DNA of 60,160 bases from Candidatus Eiseniibacteriota bacterium (GTDB lineage Bacteria; Eisenbacteria; RBG-16-71-46; CAIMUX01; WJJG01). The notes under the pieces are model-generated. The model did no database searches. It saw only the letters and a list, made by a program, of their open reading frames with translations, and was not told where the DNA came from. The stretch lies in contig JAGMDA010000001.1 in NCBI GenBank assembly GCA_023128935.1, forward strand, positions 1-60,160. Direction: 5' to 3'. This document shows positions 15,668 to 23,697 of the stretch, piece by piece. Both the position numbers and the translations under genes were made by a program. Every line of letters starts with the position of its first letter. Position 1 is the first letter of the stretch.

Positions 15668-16843
15668 ATGAGAATTTTGTTCATGGCGAATGCTCCCTGG
15701 TGCGGCACAGGGTACGGTATTCAAGGGAGTCACCTCGTGCCGAGGCTACAGGCGCAAGGCCACAAGCTGGCCTACTTCGCCTTCTATGGCCTCAAGGGAG
15801 GAGTGCTAAAGGTAGGGGATACGCCGATCTTCCCGCCTGGCCTGGACCAGTGGGGAGGGGACATCCTGGAAGCCCACATGGAGGCGTTCAAGGCAGATAT
15901 ACTGATCACTCTGCTGGACGTTTGGGTCACAGACCACTTCGGGCAGATGGCGCAGAAGTGGGGCTGGGACTGGTTGCCTTGGTTCCCCATCGACCAAACG
16001 CCGACGCCAGAGTTGATTCTGGAGCGACTGGAGGGTTGCACGAGAGCGGTTGTCTACTCCCACTTTGCGGAGAAGGAGATGGCAGAGACGAAGTTCGCCG
16101 ACCGTGTTCGCTACGTGCCGCACGGCGTAAATCGGGAGATCTTCAAGCCAGGCAGCCAACGCGAAGCGCGCAAGCGGGTTGGTCTGGACCCAGACCGGTT
16201 CATCGTCGGCATGGTCGCAGCTAACAAGGGCTATCCGGACCGCAAGGCCTTCGCTCCTCAGTTTCTCGCATTCAGCGAGCTGAGGAAGAAACACCCTGAG
16301 GCATTGCTCTACCTCCACACGGTGATAACGACCGCGCATGGCGGCCTGAACCTGCTTAAGCTGGCGGAGCGATGTGGCATTCCAGAAGACTCTATCGCTT
16401 ACTGTGACCAGTACCAGCGGACAATCGGCATGCCAGCCGAAGCAATCGCGGATACCTACAGAGCAATAGACGTTCTGACCTCGGCCTCGTTAGGCGAAGG
16501 ATTTGGGCTTCCGATCATCGAAGCGCAGGCCTGCGGAACGCCGGTGGTAGTGGGGAACTGGACGTCGATGCCGGAGCTGGTGGTCAATGGGCGACTGATC
16601 GAGAAGAACACGCCGTTCTTCACTCCCCTGTTCTCGTGGGTGTTCATTCCGGACTCCAGAGAGTTGGCGGAGACGTACGAAAGCTTGTACGACGCCAAAC
16701 ACAGCTTTCCCCAGACATGGGCGGCCAAGGCAGATGCGGGAAGCAGAGCCATGGGGCGCTTTGACTGGGACGCGATCGCCGAACAGTGGGGAAGTGTGCT
16801 AGAGGAAGTGGAGATCGAACGTGGTGAACGAGCTAGAGACTAG
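15668..16843 (+). CDS. Glycosyltransferase family 4 (GT-B fold)
   Basis: 391 residues, standard GT4 length. The N-terminal Rossmann half has GTGYGIQG; the C-terminal half has VGMVAANKG and the donor-site motif SLGEGFGLPIIEAQACGTPVV with the EX7E pair. It moves a sugar from an NDP-sugar. It interrupts the tail module between the completion genes and overlaps the next gene by 23 bases, so it is transcribed with virion genes. A role in tail or head glycosylation is inferred. Confidence 0.9.
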   Translation: MRILFMANAPWCGTGYGIQGSHLVPRLQAQGHKLAYFAFYGLKGGVLKVGDTPIFPPGLDQWGGDILEAHMEAFKADILITLLDVWVTDHFGQMAQKWGWDWLPWFPIDQTPTPELILERLEGCTRAVVYSHFAEKEMAETKFADRVRYVPHGVNREIFKPGSQREARKRVGLDPDRFIVGMVAANKGYPDRKAFAPQFLAFSELRKKHPEALLYLHTVITTAHGGLNLLKLAERCGIPEDSIAYCDQYQRTIGMPAEAIADTYRAIDVLTSASLGEGFGLPIIEAQACGTPVVVGNWTSMPELVVNGRLIEKNTPFFTPLFSWVFIPDSRELAETYESLYDAKHSFPQTWAAKADAGSRAMGRFDWDAIAEQWGSVLEEVEIERGERARD

Positions 16844-17228
16844 CATCTACGACGTGCTAAGGGCCGACGACGACCTGAAGGGTCTCACGGGCGGAGAGAT
16901 ACGTGTCTTCAACAGCGTCGCCCCTTTGGGGCAGTCGATGCCGGTGGTCGTCTTCTCCCAGGCAGGCGGGCTAGAAGAGAACGCTACAAAGCCCTGTAGC
17001 GTCATCATGAAGTATCAAGTAAAGGGCATAGCAGTAAGAGGCGTCATCGCGAGCCAAATCGCGGCACGCATCGACGTTCTTCTGAACGCAGCAATTCTTA
17101 CCGTAACGGGCTGGACGTGCTACCGAAAGGTGCGGAGAGAGACGACAGTTCGCTATCAGGAACGAGACTCTGGCGGGCGCGTAATCAACCACACGGGCGC
17201 TGTTTACGTCATTTGGCTAGAGGCATAA
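16821..17228 (+). CDS. Tail terminator/completion protein (DUF3168-like)
   Basis: 135 residues from a GTG start inside the GT4 gene end. The pattern ETSIYDVLRADDDLKGLTGG...RVFNSVAP matches minor tail proteins that cap the tube. Immediately upstream of the tube gene as expected. Fair confidence. Confidence 0.7.
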   Translation: MVNELETSIYDVLRADDDLKGLTGGEIRVFNSVAPLGQSMPVVVFSQAGGLEENATKPCSVIMKYQVKGIAVRGVIASQIAARIDVLLNAAILTVTGWTCYRKVRRETTVRYQERDSGGRVINHTGAVYVIWLEA

Positions 17229-17249
17229 ACAAGAGGAGAAGACGAAAGC

Positions 17250-17651
17250 ATGGCAAAGTACAGTGGTGAAGACCTGGTTGTCACTCTCGGTAGCGACACT
17301 CTCTCCGGCATGTTCCGGACGTTCGAGACCTCAGAGGAAGGGACGCAGTACGACCAGACGGCAGGCGCAGAGGCCAACAAGACCTATCTAGCGGGCAAGA
17401 AAGACGGCAATGCCACGCTGATGGCTTTGGCTGTTGCGGCGGGCGATGGTACGGCGTTGTGGGCGGCGGTCGCCATCAACACCGAAGGGACTCTGACCTG
17501 GATGCCTGAGGGCACGGCAGTCGGCAAGGCGCGGCACAAAGTTAACGCCTTCGTCAAGACCAGAAGTCAGCGTTTTCCGTACGACAACGTGGTGGAAATC
17601 ACCGTGGCGTTCCGGTTCTCTGGCGCGGTCACCGACGAATTGATCAGCTAA
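17250..17651 (+). CDS. Major tail (tube) protein
   Basis: 133 residues, beta-rich, with a strong ribosome site. It lies between the tail terminator and the chaperone pair, the fixed place of the tube gene in siphoviruses. Motifs such as TYLAGKKDGNATLMAL and the C-terminal VEITVAFRFSG strand fit a tube fold. Confidence 0.8.
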   Translation: MAKYSGEDLVVTLGSDTLSGMFRTFETSEEGTQYDQTAGAEANKTYLAGKKDGNATLMALAVAAGDGTALWAAVAINTEGTLTWMPEGTAVGKARHKVNAFVKTRSQRFPYDNVVEITVAFRFSGAVTDELIS

Positions 17652-17678
17652 ACACAACAGAAAAGGGGGAGGGGAAAG

Positions 17679-17978
17679 ATGGACAAGAAAACAGAACAGC
17701 CGTTGGGTGAGAACACTATCAGGCTGGAAAACGGGAAGCGTGTGACTTTCGGCGGATCTCTGCGCATGAAGGACCTGAGCGCATGGAACAAGGCGGAAAC
17801 GACGGGCGACCTGACGACCTGCTATCTCTACTTGAGCAAACTGATCGTTGCGTGGGACTGGGAGGAACTTGACCCCAACGACCCGACTTCGATCGGCGAG
17901 CTTTGGTTGGAGGAGTACGCCGAGATCAATGACGGAGTAGGGCAGTACCTTGCGCGGAAGCGCTTGGGAAAATCCTAA
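17679..17978 (+). CDS. Tail assembly chaperone (short form)
   Basis: 99 residues, acidic and helical. It coats the tape measure protein during tail assembly. It ends six bases after the slippery site at 17966-17972. Most ribosomes should stop here; a minority shift to make the long form. Confidence 0.85.
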   Translation: MDKKTEQPLGENTIRLENGKRVTFGGSLRMKDLSAWNKAETTGDLTTCYLYLSKLIVAWDWEELDPNDPTSIGELWLEEYAEINDGVGQYLARKRLGKS

Positions 17979-18157
17979 GCTTCGCAGTCTTCAAAGCCAT
18001 CCAGTACGGCACGCAACCGCCACTCGACTACTGGCGGGTAGTGTTCTGTGAACGCTTTGGTTGGACTCTGGCTGAGTTTGACAACCTGGACTCCGATGAC
18101 TTCGACATCATCCTCTCGGTCTGGGACGGAATAAGCACAGCCGGTTCAGCGAGCTAA
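17679..18157 (+). CDS. Tail assembly chaperone, -1 frameshift product
   Basis: Joined protein of 159 residues made by a -1 shift on G GGA AAA (17966-17972). The new frame starts at ATC (17972) and continues FAVFKAIQYGTQPPLDYW... to the TAA at 18155-18157, with no stop between. This matches the gpG/gpGT arrangement of lambda-like tails. Heptamer, open second frame and place before the tape measure gene all agree. Confidence 0.88.
17966..17972 (+). promoter_or_regulatory. Programmed -1 frameshift site
   Basis: Slippery heptamer G GGA AAA in the zero frame (LGK), two codons before the TAA. It has the classical XXXYYYZ form. Confidence 0.88.
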
Positions 18158-18170
18158 AAGGACTGCAACT

Positions 18171-20972
18171 TTGGTTATAGCGCACCTACTGGCAAAAATA
18201 GGCGCTGACATCTCCGGCCTGCAATCAGGCTTGTCGGGCGCTGAAAGAGCAATTCAGGGAGCAACCCGCAAAATAGGCAGAGTAGGCATGGGCCTGACTA
18301 TGGGAGTCACCATGCCGCTCATTGCCATCGGCACGAAAGGTGCGAAGGTCGCCATGGACTTCGAGGAGCAAATGGCGATCATGGGAATCGCTGCTCGTGC
18401 CAGTGGGCGGCCTATCTCTGAGTTGCGTGACTACGCGCTCAAGATGGGCGCGGATACCGTCTTCTCCGCGAGTGAGGCCGCAGACTCAATGATCAGCCTG
18501 TTCAAGGCAGGTATGTCTGCGGACGCCGTGATGGGAGATATGACGGGAACTTCGGGCGCGTTGGCCACCGCCATGGACCTCGCGGCGGCATCCGACATCA
18601 ACCTCGCAGAAGCCGCAGACACCACTGCAATCGCTATGGCCACATTCGGTTTGGAAACGGACGCGGCGTCTGCTATCGCCAACTCGTTCGTCCAGACCGC
18701 TGACGCCTCGGTAGCTGAAGTAAGCGACCTCACACAAGCCCTCGTAAATGCCGGCCCCGTAGCAGCGTCCTATGGTTGGAAACTAGAAGACGTCAACATA
18801 GCCCTTGCTCTCATGTCCGAGAGCGGCTTGAAGGGAGCGGAGGCGGGCACAAACCTCAAGAGCATGATGGCCAACATCCTCCGGCCAACCGACAAAGTCC
18901 AAGAGGTTATCAAGAATCTAGGCATCGAACTCTTCGATACCGCGGGCGAACTTAAGGATATGCCGGAAATCATCGGCGTTCTCAGCAAAGCTCTAGGCGA
19001 AGGGGCGATGATAACCGAGGAGTACACGGACGAGGCGGGTAACGCCCAGACCCGATTGGTCCAGATGACCGAGAAAATGCGGCTGGAGAATATCCAGACT
19101 CTCGCTGGAAACTACGGCAAGACGGCCATGAACATTCTGCTCAGGGAAGGCGTCCAGGGGTGGAAGGATATGACAGTCGCTGTCGGCAAGGCAGCTACTG
19201 CAGAAGAGGTAGCCAACGCTCGAATGGATACCTTCAAGGGCTCGCTTGAGGCTTTGGGCGGATCGATTGAGACTCTCTATATCCGGGTCATGCAGCCGGT
19301 CATAGACGACATTCTTCGCCCCATGACCGACGCTCTCTCCGGCTTTATCGGCAAGGCGGCTGAGAGCTCCCCTGAGATGCTCAAGTGGGGAACGGTAGCT
19401 GCGGGCGCGGCGATACTCGCAGGTCCTCTGCTGATAGTGGTTTCCAAGATTGGCATGGCCATGCTCGCGGTAGGCGGAATGATAAAGGGAGGACTGGCGG
19501 TTATGTCCGGTCCCCTGGGTATCGCTGCTATCGCCATCGCTGGATTCGTTCTGGCATACAAGTCCAACTTCCTTGGCCTGAGAGACAAACTAGAGCCAAC
19601 CTTCACCGAGATAGGGAGGCGGGCCAAACTTTTCGCAGACAACACCGCCTTTGTTTGGACGACCATCAAGAAGACCCTCGAAGAGGAGGGCCCCAGAGCT
19701 GCGTTGGAGAAGTTCGGAGAACTATGGCCCAGAATTGGGGTAGCGGCGAAGCTGGCCTTGGGTGGTATCAACATCGACCTCTCCGGTGTGGCCGGGGCGT
19801 TCGAGTTTATTAAGGCACCAGCCACAGAAGTCTTCGAGAAGTTGAAGGTTGGTTGGGCGGGCATGCTTGAGGGCATGGGGCCCGTGATTCCTGCCTTGCA
19901 GAGGCTATGGGCGGTGGTAGGGCCCATCCTCTCGACTCTAGCTGATTTCGTCAAAGACGTCTTGGTGGGCGCATTCCGTCTCTTCGGTGACGTCATCGCA
20001 GCGGTTCTGCCTAGGGTTGGTCCTATCCTGGTTGGCGTCATTGACGGAATGACGGCAAGTATCCGGACCTTGTGGGGTATCCTCACCGGCATCGGCGACG
20101 TCGTCAAACTGGTACTAGAGGGGGACTTCGCGGGCGCGTGGACGACCGCAAAAGAGGTGGTTGAGACCGCTGTGGGTGGCATCACTGAGATCATCACAAA
20201 CTACGGCGGAGCGATTCTGGAGCTGATCGGCAGTGTCGTGGAAGGCATCGTTACTTGGTTCTCAGATATGGGTATCGACCTCCCCGCAATTGTGGAAACG
20301 ATGAAAGGGGATGTCGTTCGCAAATTCGACGAGATCAAGAAGGGCATAGTGACTCCCATCGAGGAGGGCATCGCCAAGGTCGTAACTTTCTTTACCAACC
20401 TGCCAGGGAAAATCAGCGATCTCGTTAGCAAGGTCACGACGGCTACAGAAGAAGTCGTGAAGGCGATCACTGCTCCCCTGACGGGAGCGGTAACAGCTGT
20501 GTTTGGTATCGGGCAGTCAATCGTCCAGGGACTAGTTGACGGCATCAACGCAGCAAAAAGCTGGGTGGAGAGCGCCATCTCCACTCTCGCTGGACTGATC
20601 CCTCAGTGGCTAAAGAACATACTCGGTATCGGTTCGCCGTCAAAGGTTACACAGATCATAGGCGTCAACATCGCCAAGGGGCTGGCCAAAGGCATCTCGG
20701 ACGAGGCGGGTTCTCCGGTAGCTGCCATGGCGGGCATCATCGCAGGAATGGAGAAGGCGGCAGGGGCCGGCGCATTTGTGCTTCCGTCCCTTGGCGGAGG
20801 CATGAGCCAAGCTATTCCTCTCACTGCCGTTGCCCCAGCGGGAACGATCGGCGAAACACACCTGCATATCGAGATCTCGATCGACCATCTGGACGCCGGA
20901 AGCGAGGAGGATGTCGAGCTTCTTGCCTGGCGCATAGCTGACATCATTGCTGAGAGAGGACTAACCGCATGA
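18171..20972 (+). CDS. Tape measure protein
   Basis: 933 residues from a TTG start with AAAGGA upstream; no better start fits the chaperone stop at 18157. The N terminus (LLAKIGADISGLQSGL) and the region with DYALKMGADTVFSASEAADSM are typical of TP901/lambda-type tape measures. Several hydrophobic stretches lie at ~400-460 and the C-terminal half is helical. It sets tail length; 933 residues suggests a tail near 140 nm by the usual rule of thumb. The stop overlaps the next start. Confidence 0.93.
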   Translation: MVIAHLLAKIGADISGLQSGLSGAERAIQGATRKIGRVGMGLTMGVTMPLIAIGTKGAKVAMDFEEQMAIMGIAARASGRPISELRDYALKMGADTVFSASEAADSMISLFKAGMSADAVMGDMTGTSGALATAMDLAAASDINLAEAADTTAIAMATFGLETDAASAIANSFVQTADASVAEVSDLTQALVNAGPVAASYGWKLEDVNIALALMSESGLKGAEAGTNLKSMMANILRPTDKVQEVIKNLGIELFDTAGELKDMPEIIGVLSKALGEGAMITEEYTDEAGNAQTRLVQMTEKMRLENIQTLAGNYGKTAMNILLREGVQGWKDMTVAVGKAATAEEVANARMDTFKGSLEALGGSIETLYIRVMQPVIDDILRPMTDALSGFIGKAAESSPEMLKWGTVAAGAAILAGPLLIVVSKIGMAMLAVGGMIKGGLAVMSGPLGIAAIAIAGFVLAYKSNFLGLRDKLEPTFTEIGRRAKLFADNTAFVWTTIKKTLEEEGPRAALEKFGELWPRIGVAAKLALGGINIDLSGVAGAFEFIKAPATEVFEKLKVGWAGMLEGMGPVIPALQRLWAVVGPILSTLADFVKDVLVGAFRLFGDVIAAVLPRVGPILVGVIDGMTASIRTLWGILTGIGDVVKLVLEGDFAGAWTTAKEVVETAVGGITEIITNYGGAILELIGSVVEGIVTWFSDMGIDLPAIVETMKGDVVRKFDEIKKGIVTPIEEGIAKVVTFFTNLPGKISDLVSKVTTATEEVVKAITAPLTGAVTAVFGIGQSIVQGLVDGINAAKSWVESAISTLAGLIPQWLKNILGIGSPSKVTQIIGVNIAKGLAKGISDEAGSPVAAMAGIIAGMEKAAGAGAFVLPSLGGGMSQAIPLTAVAPAGTIGETHLHIEISIDHLDAGSEEDVELLAWRIADIIAERGLTA

Positions 20973-22600
20973 GCCATGTTCTGACTTTGACGGACGGCAC
21001 AACCACGGTAAAGCTAGCCGAAGCCAACACGAACTATACTTGCAAGCTGATCCGCTATATCCCCAAAACCCCGGCCTTGTCCAAGGTCGTGATGACAGCA
21101 GTTGCCCTCCAGGACGGAGGCGAGGAGTCGCGGGTGACTCGCCGGAACGTTTCTGAGTTTGCCATCGTCCAGATCAAGGCGGCGACGAACGACTATGCCA
21201 GAGAAGGGGTGAGAGATATTGAGGGTTTGTTCCTCTCTGCCGAACATTTTCAACGAGCACACAAGGGTGACCGAGTCTACGTCCAACTCCAGCCAGGTGG
21301 GAGCGGCGAGACCTACCGCTCAGAGGTACTAAGCGGAAAAGTCGAGATTGATCCCAGAACCCTGGAAGAACTTTGGCAGTCTAAGGCCATAAAGGTAAAG
21401 GTTACCTGGACGAGGCGCTTCTACTGGGAGGGGGAGGAGCTCACGCTTCCCCTCTCTAATTGCAACGGTGACATCCAGGTATCCGGCCTTATCATCTCCA
21501 ACCACGACGACTCCTACACGACTGATACGCTCACTTTTGTGGCAGCGACCCGCAAGATCACAGATAGCGCTAATGGCCTAGCTAGCTTCGATACCGGCGA
21601 CAAGCTGGTCGTTTCTGGATCGGCTCTAAACGACGGACGCTTCACTATCACCACCGGCGGGGTGGCGGGCGAGATCGTGGTGTCCGAAGCTCTAGCACCC
21701 GAAGCGGCAGGGGCAACCGTTACCCTGAACGCCCACGACAACTGGGTAGCTGTAGCTGCGGCCAACATAACTGGCGTCATTTCTGCTCCTTGCGAGGTTC
21801 GGATCAAAAATCAGGAGTCGTCCGGACGCTCGTACCGTGCCCATATTGGCCTGAACGCCTTCTCTACTCCGGGGACCTTCCAGCACGTCCTCGAAGGACA
21901 AGACAAGGCTTACGCCAACGGCGGGGCCGGGGCAACAGCGGAGATTACCAGCTCAGGTGGCAAGTACCAGCCAATCACAGTCCCTACGGCTGAAGCGCAG
22001 ATACTCCGGTGGGACTTGACATCTGCTCAGCTCAATGCCTTCGCGGGCGGGTACTTTCGGATGATGGCCCGCTTCCATACTCTACCAAACAACGACGTCT
22101 ACATCCGGCCCAAGGTTACGTTCCCCGCTGGGGCCCCAACTACCGTGGTGTCCGAGTGCAAGCTCGTTCACCTCAACACGACCTACTACACGCAATCTCT
22201 CGGCGTTGTCCAGCTCCCTCCTTGGCTTATTGGCACGACCGACTTCTACCCCTGCTCACTGACCTTCTACGGGTACGCGGATGTGGAAAGAACTCTGAAC
22301 CTAGACTGCATCTTCCTCATGCCCCTCGATGGTCATCAGGTGCTTGAACCCAAGGGCTACGGCTTCGCCGAAGACGTCACCCTGGTGTCGAGCGGTATCC
22401 TAGGCGAAATCTGGACAGAAGGATGGGACACCGGAGGCAAGACAGGCCACTATATCGCCTACGGTCCCCATTTGCATATTCACCCAGGAAAAGATCAGCG
22501 TTTCTATTTCGTGGTCTTCGGCAGCGCTTCGGCCTCTCACGTTATCGACCGGCGTCACCAGATCATCATCAAGTACAGACCTCGGAGACTGACCCTGTGA
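20969..22600 (+). CDS. Tail tip/distal tail protein
   Basis: 543 residues, directly behind the tape measure with ATGA overlap. The N-terminal 160 residues look like a Dit-type or phage tail domain; the middle and end are beta-sandwich rich, perhaps carbohydrate-binding. No enzyme motif seen. Probably the distal tail or baseplate hub part. Order is the main evidence. Confidence 0.7.
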   Translation: MSHVLTLTDGTTTVKLAEANTNYTCKLIRYIPKTPALSKVVMTAVALQDGGEESRVTRRNVSEFAIVQIKAATNDYAREGVRDIEGLFLSAEHFQRAHKGDRVYVQLQPGGSGETYRSEVLSGKVEIDPRTLEELWQSKAIKVKVTWTRRFYWEGEELTLPLSNCNGDIQVSGLIISNHDDSYTTDTLTFVAATRKITDSANGLASFDTGDKLVVSGSALNDGRFTITTGGVAGEIVVSEALAPEAAGATVTLNAHDNWVAVAAANITGVISAPCEVRIKNQESSGRSYRAHIGLNAFSTPGTFQHVLEGQDKAYANGGAGATAEITSSGGKYQPITVPTAEAQILRWDLTSAQLNAFAGGYFRMMARFHTLPNNDVYIRPKVTFPAGAPTTVVSECKLVHLNTTYYTQSLGVVQLPPWLIGTTDFYPCSLTFYGYADVERTLNLDCIFLMPLDGHQVLEPKGYGFAEDVTLVSSGILGEIWTEGWDTGGKTGHYIAYGPHLHIHPGKDQRFYFVVFGSASASHVIDRRHQIIIKYRPRRLTL

Positions 22601-23697
22601 TCAACATTCACGCTCAGCTCAAGGACCGCCAAGGAAGCGCCATCCTTAGCTTCCCGAACCTGAAGCTTGTGCCTGCTGCCTACTCCTGGACTGCTCTAGG
22701 CGGGCCCGACAAGGCCACTATCACAGCCTATGGCGGAAAAGACGCTCTCTTCCAGCTCTTCGAGCATCTACGGGCGCGGGTGGTGCTAGTAGATGAGTTT
22801 ACGCGGGACGTCTGGTGGGGCTACGTCGACGAGGTCGAAGTCAGGATGGGGAACATAGCGGTAGGAGCGAGTATCAGCCCGATGGCCAACAGTACGGCGG
22901 TCGCCTACTCTCTGATCGCTGTGGGGGAGTCTACGCCTGGGACCCGGGCAACCACTGCCTGGGTAAACGACGAGGCTAGCCAGGGAGAGTACGGCAAGAA
23001 GGAGCTGTTGATCGCTCTAGGTGGGGCATCTGCGGTCCAAGCCGAACAGGCGCGGGACGTCGTTCTGGCGGCCCGAAAGTACCCGATCTCGACCATCAAG
23101 CATGTTGGAGGCGGCGGCAAGACGTCGGCGACACTCAAATGCCTCGGATGGTGGCATCGCCTCGACTGGCGTTACTACGCCAACACGAACACCACCAACG
23201 TCGCTACTGCCACTCAGATTGCGGCGATGGTAACAGCCAAGCACCCCTGGCTGAACGGGACCCGCATCGAGGACGCTAGCGGAGTAAACTCTTCCGAATA
23301 TCGGGACGGGGACAACACGACGCTGGACCTTATTAGAGAGCTGCTAGAGAGCGGCACGACCAACAACCAGCGATTGCTGGCTGAGGTTACCAAAGACCTC
23401 TATTTGCGGGTTTGGGAGGAGCCAGCTCGAACAGACACGATTGAGCACTACCTTCGGCACGACGGACGACTGCTGAACCGATGGCGAGACTTGATAGAGT
23501 CCCATCTTTGCCCAGTAGGGGTATGGGTTCGGTCTCGTGCCTTTGTGCCCGGGTCTCTCGACACCACCTTCCTGGTAGCAGCTGAACGCTTCTTCATTGA
23601 GCGGGCAGTCTACACGATAGGCATGGACCGCTTGCGCTTGCAGCCTAGGGGCGTGAAGTCCGTCTGGGAGATAGCAGAAGGAGTCGTGGCAGGATGA
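22597..23697 (+). CDS. Tail-associated baseplate protein
   Basis: 366 residues from a GTG overlapping the previous stop. The start is placed here because the open frame upstream lies inside the previous gene. Beta-rich N terminus (hub-like), with RVVLVDEFTRDVWWGYVDEV and helical parts later. Fits a tail hub or Tal-like protein without its lytic part. No family firmly recognised. Confidence 0.65.
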   Translation: MINIHAQLKDRQGSAILSFPNLKLVPAAYSWTALGGPDKATITAYGGKDALFQLFEHLRARVVLVDEFTRDVWWGYVDEVEVRMGNIAVGASISPMANSTAVAYSLIAVGESTPGTRATTAWVNDEASQGEYGKKELLIALGGASAVQAEQARDVVLAARKYPISTIKHVGGGGKTSATLKCLGWWHRLDWRYYANTNTTNVATATQIAAMVTAKHPWLNGTRIEDASGVNSSEYRDGDNTTLDLIRELLESGTTNNQRLLAEVTKDLYLRVWEEPARTDTIEHYLRHDGRLLNRWRDLIESHLCPVGVWVRSRAFVPGSLDTTFLVAAERFFIERAVYTIGMDRLRLQPRGVKSVWEIAEGVVAG

